From UBA7455 sp026713185 (GTDB lineage: Bacteria > Pseudomonadota > Gammaproteobacteria > Pseudomonadales > Azotimanducaceae), in assembly GCA_963665785.1 (NCBI GenBank), contig OY762456.1, forward strand, positions 3,782,001-3,846,000: a DNA stretch of 64,000 nucleotides. Reading direction: 5' to 3'. Positions 36,845-46,115 of the stretch are shown here, one piece after another. The translations under genes were made by a program, and so were the position numbers. Numbering within the stretch: the stretch's first letter is position 1; the number at the start of each line of letters is the position of its first letter. The notes beneath the pieces were generated by a model. That model made no database searches and was not told the DNA's origin. It worked only from the letters and a program-made list of their open reading frames with translations.

Positions 36845-37262
36845 TTTGCAAACCCCCGCCCTGGATCAGCTGCCAGGACACATTTCTGGTGGTGTACCGG
36901 TCAATCTCCCGATCATCTTTAAGGATGGTGACTTCAATATCATAGAGGCCCAGGATGAACCTGCTCATGGCGCCATTGGAATTGCGTCCCTGTTGCTTCG
37001 GCTCCACCGGCTGCGCGCGCCAGTGTATCTGGTAACCATTGAATTCCATTTGTTGTTCCGTTTCCTCCTGCAGGGTCAGGGTGTTGAACATGGGTTGCAG
37101 ATTTTCCGCCAGTAGCAGCGTTTCCTGAATTTCCGTCGCCCGGATCAGGCCGTTGATGGCGTTACTGTAAAACACCAGCAATGCGATACCACTGGTAGCC
37201 AGGATTGCCAGGGCAACCAGGGCTTCCAGCAGGGTAAAACCGGTGTTGTTTTTTATATTCAT
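36834..37262 (-). CDS. gspI: T2SS minor pseudopilin GspI (142 aa)
   Basis: MNIKNNTG|FTLLEALVALAI has a normal short leader, Glu5 and a hydrophobic helix. The second half (EFNGYQIHWRAQPVEPKQQG, LYDIEVTILKDD) fits GspI, which nucleates the tip complex. It starts 11 bp after gspH ends. Confidence 0.8.
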   Translation of the reverse strand: MNIKNNTGFTLLEALVALAILATSGIALLVFYSNAINGLIRATEIQETLLLAENLQPMFNTLTLQEETEQQMEFNGYQIHWRAQPVEPKQQGRNSNGAMSRFILGLYDIEVTILKDDREIDRYTTRNVSWQLIQGGGLQSGS

Positions 37263-37273
37263 GGAAGCAAGCG

Positions 37274-37672
37274 TTATAGAGTCTCTGGGAGTTGACAGTA
37301 CGGTGGTTCCAGGGTGACCGTGCTGTACAAATCATCCCCGTGATACAGTTCTACGGCGCCGCCGAGACAGACACCATTGGGTCTGTAACGCACCGGCTCT
37401 TCGGCCTGAAGGGTCCAGTTTTCTATCACCCTGTCATCTGATCCCAGGCCAACGGCAAGATTCAGGATGTCATCATCCCCGCCGATGGCAAAGGCGACCT
37501 CTTCCGTCGCGGCATAAATGCCCAGAGAGTTAATCCGTGAGCGGACTTCCTCAATCTCGACCCGGGCGGACACACTGCCCACCAGCGACGTGATATTGGG
37601 AAACAAAATGGCGGAAATAAGCCCCAACAGCGTCAAAACCACCAGAAGTTCCAGCAGGGAAAAACCCTTCAT
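37274..37672 (-). CDS. gspH: T2SS minor pseudopilin GspH (132 aa)
   Basis: MKG|FSLLELLVVLTLLGLIS has a very short leader and Glu5. The remainder is a small beta domain with NGVCLGGAVELYHGDDLYS, typical of GspH. It is separated from gspG by a repeat-filled gap of about 240 bp, the only large gap in the operon. Confidence 0.75.
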   Translation of the reverse strand: MKGFSLLELLVVLTLLGLISAILFPNITSLVGSVSARVEIEEVRSRINSLGIYAATEEVAFAIGGDDDILNLAVGLGSDDRVIENWTLQAEEPVRYRPNGVCLGGAVELYHGDDLYSTVTLEPPYCQLPETL

Positions 37673-37675
37673 GGC

Positions 37676-37914
37676 TCACCTGTGACCTTTTTTCCTGGCA
37701 CTGTTTCTAATCCGGTCCAACCAGTAAACCGTTGTCCTGCTGCAGATGATGATCCAGACCCGCCAGAAACCTGTAGTCCGGCCACAGATCATGTTCCAGA
37801 CCCGCCAGAAACCGCTTATCTCAGGGCTGTTCAAGATATGGACCCACCGGTAACCCGTTGTCCTGCTGCAGATGATGATCCAGACTCGCCAGAAACCTGT
37901 AGTCCTGGCGCAGA
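37676..37914. repeat. imperfect 126-bp repeats between gspG and gspH
   Basis: CGTTGTCCTGCTGCAGATGA and the following 30 bases occur at about 37730 and 37856, with shorter CCAGACCCGCCAGAAACC units between. Several frames stay open because of the periodicity, but none resembles a T2SS protein. It may be a decayed coding-repeat expansion of the gspG 3' end. Confidence 0.55.
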
Positions 37915-38613
37915 TCATGATCCAGTTTCCTGTTCTGAAGAGTCGGGCAGGAAGCCAATGTCCTTATCCAGGTCTGTTCCGCCTTCTTTGCCGTCGGCGC
38001 CCCGGGAGTACAGTACGAATCCCTGAAAACTGTTCTCCCCGGAGCGGTAGACATAGGGATTGCCCCAGGGATCGTTGGGCACAGTATCCTCCAGATAGGG
38101 TCCGCGCCAGTTCCTGACGTCCGCGGGGGCTGTTATCAATGCATTCAGGCCTTCTTCGGAATTTGGATATCTGCCGACATCCAGGCGAAAGGTCTGCATC
38201 GACGCTTTCAGCATACGCACCTGGGTCATGGCAGTATCCACTCTGGAATTGTCCACCTGGGTAAACAGTCTGGGGCCTACCAGGGCGCCCAGCATGCCCA
38301 TGATGACCAGTACGGCCAGTAACTCTATCAGGCTGAAACCTCCCTTTTCAGACTTCACATCCTTCGCAGAAAATTTACCTGGTTCGGAAATTTCCCTATG
38401 GAAATCCGGTGAAGATTCACACCGTTCTGTAAAGTCCATACAGAGATCCAGACTACTCGATTCTGCCATCACACTTTCCTCTGGAAATTCACCTCGTTCA
38501 GTTAAAACCTCCCAGGGGTCAAAGTTAATCGATTCTGCCATCACGCTTTCTCCTGAAGATTCATACTGATCATCAATGTCCACATGCGGGTACAGACCAA
38601 CTGTTTGAGCCAT
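37915..38613 (-). CDS. gspG: T2SS major pseudopilin GspG with very long leader (232 aa)
   Basis: The body is textbook GspG: G|FSLIELLAVLVIMGMLGALV, LKASMQTFRLDVGRYPNSEEGL and DPWGNPYVYRSGE, with C-terminal acidic calcium-loop residues. About 91 residues precede the cleavage site and contain two copies of an E-S-V-M-A-E-S unit about 27 residues apart. If translated from 38613, the leader would be roughly ten times the usual length; internal ATGs in the M-A-E-S units are alternative starts. GspG polymerises into the pseudopilus. Confidence 0.85.
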   Translation of the reverse strand: MAQTVGLYPHVDIDDQYESSGESVMAESINFDPWEVLTERGEFPEESVMAESSSLDLCMDFTERCESSPDFHREISEPGKFSAKDVKSEKGGFSLIELLAVLVIMGMLGALVGPRLFTQVDNSRVDTAMTQVRMLKASMQTFRLDVGRYPNSEEGLNALITAPADVRNWRGPYLEDTVPNDPWGNPYVYRSGENSFQGFVLYSRGADGKEGGTDLDKDIGFLPDSSEQETGS

Positions 38614-38623
38614 TTCGTCCTCC

Positions 38624-39814
38624 CTAAAAATTTACGTCGTTAACGCTGGTAATACCCAGGATAACGCTGACGATGATGAGCCCCACCACACCGCCCATGG
38701 TCAACACGGCAAGGGGTTCGATCAGGGTCAATACCCGCTGCATCCTGACTCTTGATGCTTCATCGCAGAGTTTTGCCGCCGATCGCATCATCTCCGGCAG
38801 CTTTGCGGTCTTTTCACCGGACCGGATCAGGTTAAGTGCCGTGGCTGTCAGTACGGTGGTTTTTTCAAGACTCTCGCCCAGGCTCATGCCACCCTTGACA
38901 TCGGATATCACCGAGACCACTTCCAGCCGGCGACGCTTGTTGCGCAGGGACTGAACCGATAATTCCAGTGCCGTCACCAGATCCACCTTGCTGCTCAAGA
39001 GCGCAGACATCACGGAAGACCACTTTGTGGTTTCGGTCTCCGCCAGCCATCTTCCTATCAAGGGAACCCTGTCCATGATCCCGAGCATTGCTTCCCTGAA
39101 TTTTCGATTGCTGACCGTAAAAAACAGCACGGTGGCGATCATCGCCGCGATAATTAACATCATCAGCAGGTTCTCATTAACCCAGAGACCGGTCTGCATA
39201 ACGATTTTGGAGAGCAGGGGGAGATTGTCACTGCGCTCCAGCAACGGTGCAAACTTTGGCACGACAAAGACGAATATCAGCATCACCGCCGACAGACTGG
39301 CAATGACGAGAATCGACGGGTACATCAGTGCGCTCTTCAGATCACGGGAAAGCTGCAGTTCATACTCGAACTGATCCACCGCTTCCCGCAGACTGGCAGA
39401 AAGATTGCCGGTCAACTCTCCGGCCTTTGCCAGATGATGAAAATACGATGGCAGATCGAAGTCGGCGCCAGCCAGTGCCTCGGCAAAACTCTGGCCCCGC
39501 CTGATCGACACCGACATCTGCCGATACTGCCGGAGCAGACTTTCCGGGTATGTCGCATGGGACTGGGATTCCAGGGTGTCGGCAATGCTGACGCCGGACT
39601 CCAGCAACGTGGTCATCTCATGGAATGACACCAGCAGGTCTTTCTTTGTGGCTTTTCTGGCGAGCCCGGAAGACGTTTCCCTGGCTGGCCGGATGTCGGT
39701 AACCACGAGCTGCTGCATTTGCAGCCGCCGCACCAGTTCCGCTTCGCTGGCCGCTTCCAGTTCGCCCGGGACCGTGGCGCCCAGGCTGTTTATTGCTTCG
39801 TATGCGTAGTTCAT
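38624..39814 (-). CDS. gspF: T2SS inner-membrane platform protein GspF (396 aa)
   Basis: Two GspF domains (residues about 65-190 and 265-390) carry FHEMTTLLESGVSIADTLES and the matching MSALLSSKVDLVTALELS. Three membrane helices include YPSILVIASLSAVMLIFVFV and the C-terminal GGVVGLIIVSVILGI. The protein transmits GspE movement to pseudopilus growth. Its ATG overlaps the gspE stop by 4 bp. Confidence 0.9.
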   Translation of the reverse strand: MNYAYEAINSLGATVPGELEAASEAELVRRLQMQQLVVTDIRPARETSSGLARKATKKDLLVSFHEMTTLLESGVSIADTLESQSHATYPESLLRQYRQMSVSIRRGQSFAEALAGADFDLPSYFHHLAKAGELTGNLSASLREAVDQFEYELQLSRDLKSALMYPSILVIASLSAVMLIFVFVVPKFAPLLERSDNLPLLSKIVMQTGLWVNENLLMMLIIAAMIATVLFFTVSNRKFREAMLGIMDRVPLIGRWLAETETTKWSSVMSALLSSKVDLVTALELSVQSLRNKRRRLEVVSVISDVKGGMSLGESLEKTTVLTATALNLIRSGEKTAKLPEMMRSAAKLCDEASRVRMQRVLTLIEPLAVLTMGGVVGLIIVSVILGITSVNDVNF

Positions 39815-41499
39815 ATTGATTCGGTTTCCGACACAACGCGCAACACTTCTTCTATGGTAGTTTTGCCGGTGGATGCTTTCAACAGGCCATCCTGGTACAG
39901 CGTGCGACAGCCTTGCTGTCTGGCGTAGTCGCGCATCGCATTCAATGAGGCGCCATTGACGATGAGTTCCTGCATGCCTTCATCCACGGGGACCATCTGG
40001 TAAATGCCCATACGCCCCTTATAACCCGTATTCTGACACTCCTGACAACCGACGGCACGTACCCAGTTGCTGCCGATGTAGTTCTGCGGTAAGCGGGAGG
40101 CTTCCTTTTTGATCTCATCCGGCGGGTCCATTTCTTGCATACAATTGCTGCAGACCGTGCGCACGAGACGCTGCGCCTGAACACCCTTGACAGGCGCCGC
40201 CACCAGAAACGGTTCCACGCCCATGTCGATCAACCGGGTAAAAGATGAAATGGCATCATTGGTGTGCAGGGTCGATAACACCAGGTGCCCTGACAGGGCA
40301 GACTGAATGGCGATCTCGGCAGTTTCAAAGTCACGAATTTCACCGATCATGATCACGTCCGGATCCTGCCTCAGTATGGCGCGCAATGCCCGGCTGAAGG
40401 TATAGCCTATTTCCGAGTGGGTCTGAATCTGGGTAATACCGGGCAAACGGGATTCAACCGGATCTTCCACGGTCATGATTTTGCGCAGTCCATCATTAGT
40501 CGCCAGGATGGCGCTGTGCAGTGTGGTGGACTTGCCGGAACCGGTGGGACCCGTAACCAGAATGATACCGCCATTGGACCGGGCCCAGGTCTGCATCAGT
40601 TCGTAGTGGTCCGGCGCCAGTCCGATGTTGTCCAGGGACAGTTCCGCCCGGTTTTTTGGCAACAGTCGCAGGACGACGGATTCACCGCGCACACTCGGTA
40701 CCGTGGACACCCGGACATCCATTTCTTCACCACCCAACCGGGTTGTAATCCGGCCATCCTGAGGCATTCTCTTGTCGGCAATATCAAGACCCGAGATCAA
40801 CTTGATCCGGGAAGCCACCGCCGCGAATCTCTCCAGCGGCTGAGTGACCCGGTCATGAAGGACACCGTCCACCCGAAAGCGGACCTTGAAGGATGTTTCA
40901 AGCGGTTCAAAGTGAACATCCGAAGCGCCGATGTCCACTGCCTGGGCTAACAGGTTGTTTACCAGTTCCACCACGGGCGCTTCTTCCGCCAGTTCCCGCA
41001 ACTGCCGGGCGTCTTCGGTGTCCTGAAACAGCAGATCGACGGAATGTTCCGCCTGCAGCATGTTAAAGAGGGAATCCAGCGTGCCGGTAGTGGCCAGCAG
41101 GTATTCAATTTTCAACCTGGGATGGAAATGGCGCAGTGTTTCATCTACCTGCGGATTCATCACATCCCTGGCAATACAACAGATTGTGTCTTCATCGCCG
41201 GGCCAGATGAGCACACCTTCGGACAGGAACCATTCAAAGTTCACCTCCGAGTCCACCATGAACCGGTAGATTTCTGACGGGTCCGGACACTGGTCCTGTG
41301 TCACCAGGGGCATGGATAACTGCTCTGACATGACACTGAGCAGATTGTCCTCCGAGATCGAACCGATGCGGACCAGGCACACACCTATTCTCCCGCCTGT
41401 CTGCTGTTGCAGATGCAGGGCGCGCTCCAGGTCGGATTCCTGGATCAGATTGCGTTCCACCAGCATGTCGCCGAGTCTCTGGACCGTCTTTACCATCAA
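39811..41499 (-). CDS. gspE: T2SS secretion ATPase GspE (562 aa)
   Basis: It has an N-terminal GspE-N domain (GDMLVERNLIQESDLERAL), Walker A GPTGSGKST, Asp and His boxes (MTVEDPVESRLPGI, HLVLSTLHTNDA), Walker B IMIGEIRDFETAEIA, and a zinc motif C-S-N-C...C-Q-E-C. It powers the pseudopilus from the cytosol and is the first gene of the operon. Its upstream region (41572-41612) and a piece of its interior (41078-41146) are duplicated at 45887-45997. Confidence 0.9.
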   Translation of the reverse strand: MMVKTVQRLGDMLVERNLIQESDLERALHLQQQTGGRIGVCLVRIGSISEDNLLSVMSEQLSMPLVTQDQCPDPSEIYRFMVDSEVNFEWFLSEGVLIWPGDEDTICCIARDVMNPQVDETLRHFHPRLKIEYLLATTGTLDSLFNMLQAEHSVDLLFQDTEDARQLRELAEEAPVVELVNNLLAQAVDIGASDVHFEPLETSFKVRFRVDGVLHDRVTQPLERFAAVASRIKLISGLDIADKRMPQDGRITTRLGGEEMDVRVSTVPSVRGESVVLRLLPKNRAELSLDNIGLAPDHYELMQTWARSNGGIILVTGPTGSGKSTTLHSAILATNDGLRKIMTVEDPVESRLPGITQIQTHSEIGYTFSRALRAILRQDPDVIMIGEIRDFETAEIAIQSALSGHLVLSTLHTNDAISSFTRLIDMGVEPFLVAAPVKGVQAQRLVRTVCSNCMQEMDPPDEIKKEASRLPQNYIGSNWVRAVGCQECQNTGYKGRMGIYQMVPVDEGMQELIVNGASLNAMRDYARQQGCRTLYQDGLLKASTGKTTIEEVLRVVSETESI

Positions 41500-41571
41500 T
41501 TTTGTTTGCCGGTTGATAAACCGGCTATTTTACGCAGGAAGCCCTCATCTGCACATCATAAGTGCCCGGGT

Positions 41572-41612
41572 TGCGACAGAATGAGTGTTTTAAGGGTTAT
41601 AATTCTTTCAAT
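41572..41612. repeat. 41-bp direct repeat, left copy (gspE upstream region)
   Basis: Identical to 45957-45997. Sequence outside the repeat on this side belongs to gspE and its leader; inside begins the AlbA_2/TrlF operon. It contains TTATAATTC, which could serve as a promoter element. Confidence 0.85.
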
Positions 41613-41658
41613 TGCCTCGAAGCACCTGAAGCAGTGGACTTGCTTATCCTTAACGCGC

Positions 41659-42864
41659 TTATGAAAACAACCGAATAATAAACCGCTCGTCTCTTTCAAT
41701 CAGGTCAGGCTCAGTACCGTTGTGCTCTTTCATGCCCTTGAGTATCTTGCGTGGTATCCCCATCCCCATATGCTCCAGATACTGATAGTCTCGCATCACG
41801 TCTTTAAGTATCTGGTTTCGTGCAGCTCTCGTACCTGCTCGCATTCTTGCGGGTGTTATACCATTTGGGAGTCGACCAGGTGAGATAATTTCCAGCTTGT
41901 GACTATAAATCGCCAATTCTATGTCTGTACTAGTGAGAAGATAGTCCCGATGTATCAAGGCATTCACAATTCCTTCGCGAAGCACTTCAGTCGGATAGAC
42001 AGGACGTTCCACCCGTCTTCCGCCATCCAGCTTTGTAGTCTTGCGTGTGTTTCGTTGAACGAAATCAAGGGCCTGTTCGACCAATCCATTCTCGACGATA
42101 TTGTTGTTTATGTCGTACAGGGGAGTCATGGGACCACGCAGTTCCCCCCGTTCCTGAGCGTCATAGTCTTGCTCTTGTCCTGGATAAGCAACTGCGTCGA
42201 TTCCGGCATGGGGCAAAAATCTGTTTGGTGTTTTGCCAAACAGCAACATACCGCCTACTGTTACGCCTTCTTCGGTCATGACCTCAGTGTTTACGAGCAG
42301 GGATTGCCACGCATCAGCATCTTCGTTATCAGGTATATCCTGTTGGCGAATGGCGCCAAAGTAGTTTCGAAGTCGTCGCATATCCAGGTGTGCAATTGTT
42401 GCTCCCGATACTGGCTGTAACTCGGCCCGTATCGAGCCTCTTTGCTGAAACAAGCGTGCAAGCTCTTCTCCGCTTGCCTCTCGACTTTGTGTGCCAACCC
42501 GCAATAGGTATCGGTTTGAACTGTTGTGCCACAATGCATGAACATCGTATCCGCGTGTTACTCGAATTATAGCGACATCTTTGTCCTCATCAACAGCACA
42601 CACTTTTTCGAAAAAAGGTACAACAGGGGGGCGGATCTTGTCTCGGCACACACTCATTACCCAGCCCTCAAGGTCAGCAGCGCGCACGAGTCCCGAGACC
42701 GCTCCATCATCCTCTACGCCAAGAATGACGATACCACCTTCTAAATTGGAGAAGGCGACGAGTTCCTTTGCGAGTTCCTGGGTTTGTAAATCATCGCGCT
42801 TGAACTCCACTCCGGAATTCTCTCCATTCGCAATGATCTCCAGCAAGTCGGTGCGTGTCGTCAT
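41659..42864 (-). CDS. AlbA_2 (Schlafen-like) domain protein with ATP-binding C-terminus (401 aa)
   Basis: The N-terminal AlbA_2 domain reads GENSGVEFKRDDLQTQELAK, LVAFSNLEGGIVILGVEDDG and RYLLRVGTQSREASGEEL. The C-terminal part has YPTEVLREGIVNALIHRDYL and GRLPNGITPARM, the HATPase_c_4 pattern of COG2865 regulators/helicase-like proteins. It begins 3 bp after the TrlF-like gene, so the two are one operon. AlbA_2 proteins bind or cut nucleic acid or regulate transcription; a defence role is inferred from its partner. Confidence 0.75.
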   Translation of the reverse strand: MTTRTDLLEIIANGENSGVEFKRDDLQTQELAKELVAFSNLEGGIVILGVEDDGAVSGLVRAADLEGWVMSVCRDKIRPPVVPFFEKVCAVDEDKDVAIIRVTRGYDVHALWHNSSNRYLLRVGTQSREASGEELARLFQQRGSIRAELQPVSGATIAHLDMRRLRNYFGAIRQQDIPDNEDADAWQSLLVNTEVMTEEGVTVGGMLLFGKTPNRFLPHAGIDAVAYPGQEQDYDAQERGELRGPMTPLYDINNNIVENGLVEQALDFVQRNTRKTTKLDGGRRVERPVYPTEVLREGIVNALIHRDYLLTSTDIELAIYSHKLEIISPGRLPNGITPARMRAGTRAARNQILKDVMRDYQYLEHMGMGIPRKILKGMKEHNGTEPDLIERDERFIIRLFS

Positions 42865-42867
42865 GCC

Positions 42868-45567
42868 TCAGAACCCGTATTTGGAACGGCGCATCTCGAA
42901 AGCGGCTTTGCCGCCCTCAAGGATTTCCTCGACCAGTTCCCGCACAGGCTCGGAATCGATTGAACCCATATTCTCGGACGCTATTTTTGCGTGTCCTTCC
43001 ATGGCATCGCCGGTTGCATCAAAGCCGAGAATCAGTTCGGCATCCCCGAGGACAGGGATATTGGCATTATGTGTCGAAAAGACAAACTGCCGTCGCTGCT
43101 TTTCTTGCCGCATGATTGGCACAACACCTTCAGTGATGAAACGGTTGTCCAGATCGTCTTCGGGTTGATCGACAATGAGCGGTGTCTCGGATTCAAGCAG
43201 AAGAAGAAGCAGGACGGCTGTCGCCTTCTGCCCAGTGGAGAGGGCTTGCAGGGTCTGCCATACCGCCGGGGCTGCTTCCGGAGCGGTATTCAATTCAATC
43301 ATAGTTGTAGCTGGCAGTTCGAGTTCCTCAATCCTCATGAACAGGACGGGGTCCGCCTGTGCAATCCGTTCTGCAGCGCCGGAAGGCAGATCATAATGAT
43401 TCATGAGCGATTCCTTGCCTTGCCTGCATCGTTGTGCCAGTTCCGGCAGGGACAACTGGTTTAGTGAGTCCAGTCGATCAAGCGCGGCTGCGAGGTTGCC
43501 CCCAACTTCTTCGCGCAGGAGTTTTCCGAGCGGGTCGCGGTTTCCTGCCATTGAGACTTTAACTCGCACCCGGTCACGCAGCTTTCGTGAGACACGACTC
43601 GCTGCAATACTGATTTCCCGGTATTCGGCAGCCTTTAAATCCTCCCACTCTACCAGGAGATTACGGCGCGTCACTCCATGTGCTTCCAGGTCGCGTTGCA
43701 AGTTTTCGGTTTTCTCTTTCAGTTGTCGCAATTCTTCGATCTCATTGCGGAGTTGGATGAACTCCGCTCCGTCAATCTTCGACTTCTGGAGATCTCTTAA
43801 GATTTTTTCGTAAGTTTCCTCGATCGCGCTTCTACGCTCGTTCCACTGCAACTTCGTGTTGGCAATGGCAATGTCGGCTTCGGCGAGAGCCTGGCTGAAT
43901 TGCTCACCGACAACTGTGAGCTTGCTAGTCAGGGTTCTAAGAATTTGCTCTATGTCCACAAGTATATCTGCGTTCGGCAATCCTGTAAGAGCCTTTTTGG
44001 AGACGAAAGCCGTGTCTATCGGCAAACCAGCGACTGTTTCCTTCTGAAGCGTGCGGAATTGATCCAGTCTTTCTTCCAAGCTGCGAAACAATCGATCTTC
44101 ACGAAGCAGCAGGCTTTTCTCCTTCAGACGTTCTTCGAGCCCGGCCTGCTGGAATCGCTTATGCGTCTCTTCGAGACCAGGCAACGCGGCAAGGCTTTCT
44201 TCCAGGCGTTGCATCTCCCGGTGCACATCCATGATCCGGATTCCAGACCGTTCGAGTTCCAACCGGATCTGGGACTTCCGATCAGAGAGAGACTTGTCGC
44301 GCTTAACGAAACGCTCCAATAGCAATGTGAGCTTTTCGGGGCTCTTGGTGAGCTCTGAAATTTCATGCTGGCCGAAGACTTCCACGCCCGGAATCACGTC
44401 CAGGGGTGTAAGCGTCAGAACCCCACCGGAATCGTCTTTCACTACTGGTGGATTCGGGACCGATCTTTCAATCGTGTAGCAACGTTCAGACGGCTTGTGT
44501 GACTTCAGAAGCAACGATATTTTGGTACCGGATTGAAGTACGTGTCGGATAACGCCTTCATGAGTTTTGCGCGCATCTTCTCCCAAAGGGTCGAGACCGA
44601 GCGCATAGCGTATGCTCTCGATCATAGTCGATTTGCCAGTGCCACGTCCGCCGACGAGGACATTGAGGTTTCCATTGAAATGTACAGCGGTGTCGTGGAG
44701 GAAACCGCCTTCCCAGGTCATTGCCAGAAATTCCGCATGCGGCTCTGGATAGGGGCTGCTGTGCAGGCGGATACGGGATGAAGGGTCAAGAAACGCCTGA
44801 CGGAATGCCTCAACGGAGACGGCTGACATCTTGATGTAGCAAGACGCAGAGGTCTTCTTCATGTTCTTGGGATCACTCACGTCCGATGCGTTCAGAATAG
44901 CCGGGATACGGTCACGCTTGTGCTGTGCATCTTTGTTTTCCAGTATTGGCCTTATACCATCTGGCGCCTTACTGACCGGTCCGGGCAAAGCGCATGCAAG
45001 CAGGTTCGGATTTGTCCATGCATTGATGCGCGGTTGTCCAGAGAGTTTTTTCAACAACCCGCCATCTGAAGCTACGTGGGCTGCAATGCAGACGGCACCC
45101 CAACTTTTGGATCGATCAAGGAGTTCGATTGAGTCAAAATTTCCCGTTGGCGACGGTTGATCGGCATTGTGAATGCCGCATTCTCCTATAAACCGCTCCA
45201 GAGAATCTTCCTTGTCTGGATCGAACAGGCAGAGAAAATGTACTCCGTCCTTAGTTACAGCTTCGAATCCGGTGAAAGCATGCAATCCGGCATTCCGCGC
45301 GGTGTGTACCAAGGTGGCAGATTCCTTGACGCGGTAATGATCAGTGACCGCGATCACCTCGATATCAGTTTCCAGACATGCATCAACAATGGCCTTGTTG
45401 TACTCCTCTTCTGATTTGAAGGCGGTTTCCTTGTTGTACCTGACGATATACGCGTACGGATTGACCTGCAACGCACAGCGGTAAAACCGTGCACCATTCG
45501 GAAGATTCAGTGCAGACTGCATGCGATCCGATAGCGGATCCTTTAAACTCGTCGAATCTGCTGTCAT
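42868..45567 (-). CDS. TrlF-like PHP-domain AAA/SMC-type ATPase (899 aa)
   Basis: Residues about 30-290 form a PHP-type phosphoesterase region (IEVIAVTDHYRVKE, HAFTGFEAVTKDGVHFLCLF, VCIAAHVASDGG). Then come Walker A VGGRGTGKSTMIESIRYALG, a long central coiled coil (about 440-660), and a late Walker B ETPLIVDQPEDDLDNRF with FVFSTHNANIPVLGDAELIL. This PHP plus RecF/SMC-like ATPase layout matches the TrlF family found in defence islands. It probably senses or cuts nucleic acid in an ATP-dependent way. The substrate is unknown. Frame intact. Confidence 0.75.
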   Translation of the reverse strand: MTADSTSLKDPLSDRMQSALNLPNGARFYRCALQVNPYAYIVRYNKETAFKSEEEYNKAIVDACLETDIEVIAVTDHYRVKESATLVHTARNAGLHAFTGFEAVTKDGVHFLCLFDPDKEDSLERFIGECGIHNADQPSPTGNFDSIELLDRSKSWGAVCIAAHVASDGGLLKKLSGQPRINAWTNPNLLACALPGPVSKAPDGIRPILENKDAQHKRDRIPAILNASDVSDPKNMKKTSASCYIKMSAVSVEAFRQAFLDPSSRIRLHSSPYPEPHAEFLAMTWEGGFLHDTAVHFNGNLNVLVGGRGTGKSTMIESIRYALGLDPLGEDARKTHEGVIRHVLQSGTKISLLLKSHKPSERCYTIERSVPNPPVVKDDSGGVLTLTPLDVIPGVEVFGQHEISELTKSPEKLTLLLERFVKRDKSLSDRKSQIRLELERSGIRIMDVHREMQRLEESLAALPGLEETHKRFQQAGLEERLKEKSLLLREDRLFRSLEERLDQFRTLQKETVAGLPIDTAFVSKKALTGLPNADILVDIEQILRTLTSKLTVVGEQFSQALAEADIAIANTKLQWNERRSAIEETYEKILRDLQKSKIDGAEFIQLRNEIEELRQLKEKTENLQRDLEAHGVTRRNLLVEWEDLKAAEYREISIAASRVSRKLRDRVRVKVSMAGNRDPLGKLLREEVGGNLAAALDRLDSLNQLSLPELAQRCRQGKESLMNHYDLPSGAAERIAQADPVLFMRIEELELPATTMIELNTAPEAAPAVWQTLQALSTGQKATAVLLLLLLESETPLIVDQPEDDLDNRFITEGVVPIMRQEKQRRQFVFSTHNANIPVLGDAELILGFDATGDAMEGHAKIASENMGSIDSEPVRELVEEILEGGKAAFEMRRSKYGF

Positions 45568-46115
45568 CTTCGGAGCTCTATCAATACTACCTTGTCAGTC
45601 CTCATTCTTGTTCCGACCATTCAATTTCCCCGGCGACGCATTTGACCGCACCCCTTACAACTCATGCCAAAGAAGCTTCCTTCTTGGCCAAGATTCCTTC
45701 CTGACCAAGCTTCCTTCTTGACCAAGGTGTTCTGGAATCTCTTACAAATCGGGCGGAAAGCTGATCGACGTATGGACCGACACCGTTTCTTCGGACTTTG
45801 CCTGTCTCCCTCCGGTCATCAACACTGCCGTGACCTTCAATCATGACCCGCAACACTATACACCAGGTTCGTGAAGTTGAGAAGACAGCGTGCCGGTGGT
45901 GGCCAACAGGTATTCAATTTTCAACTTTGGATGGAAATGACGCAGTGTTTCATCTATGCGACAGAATGAGTGTTTTAAGGGTTATAATTCTTTCAATAGA
46001 CTGCTCTTTTAGTACCTTATTCATTAAATGCTTAGTGCCTGATTAATTAAATGCTCTTTTTTTATGCCCTCATATTCTTTACTTTTACTTCCAATAAACG
46101 GAATTCGAATTCCTT
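45568..46115. other. gspE-derived duplication and upstream region of the TrlF operon
   Basis: Bases 45887-45956 repeat an internal gspE segment (41078-41146) with about five mismatches, and 45957-45997 repeat the gspE upstream region exactly. In between, about 425 bp of gspE are missing, with TGCG at the join. 45660-45735 has three diverged AAG(C/A)TTCCTTCTTG(G/A)CCAAG units. No gene is supported. Confidence 0.7.
45957..45997. repeat. 41-bp direct repeat, right copy
   Basis: Exact copy of 41572-41612, 4.4 kb away in the same orientation, preceded by a degraded gspE fragment. The two copies bracket the TrlF/AlbA_2 operon. Confidence 0.85.

Noticed and set aside
37676..37918. 80-aa frame between gspG and gspH
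   Set aside because: Its Trp/Ile-rich composition arises from the tandem repeat, three frames are open, and no T2SS protein looks like it.
45662..45856. 64-aa minus-strand frame with a faint OmpA-like start (RVMIEGHGSVDD)
   Set aside because: The similarity stops after about 12 residues, there is no signal peptide, and the stretch includes short direct repeats.
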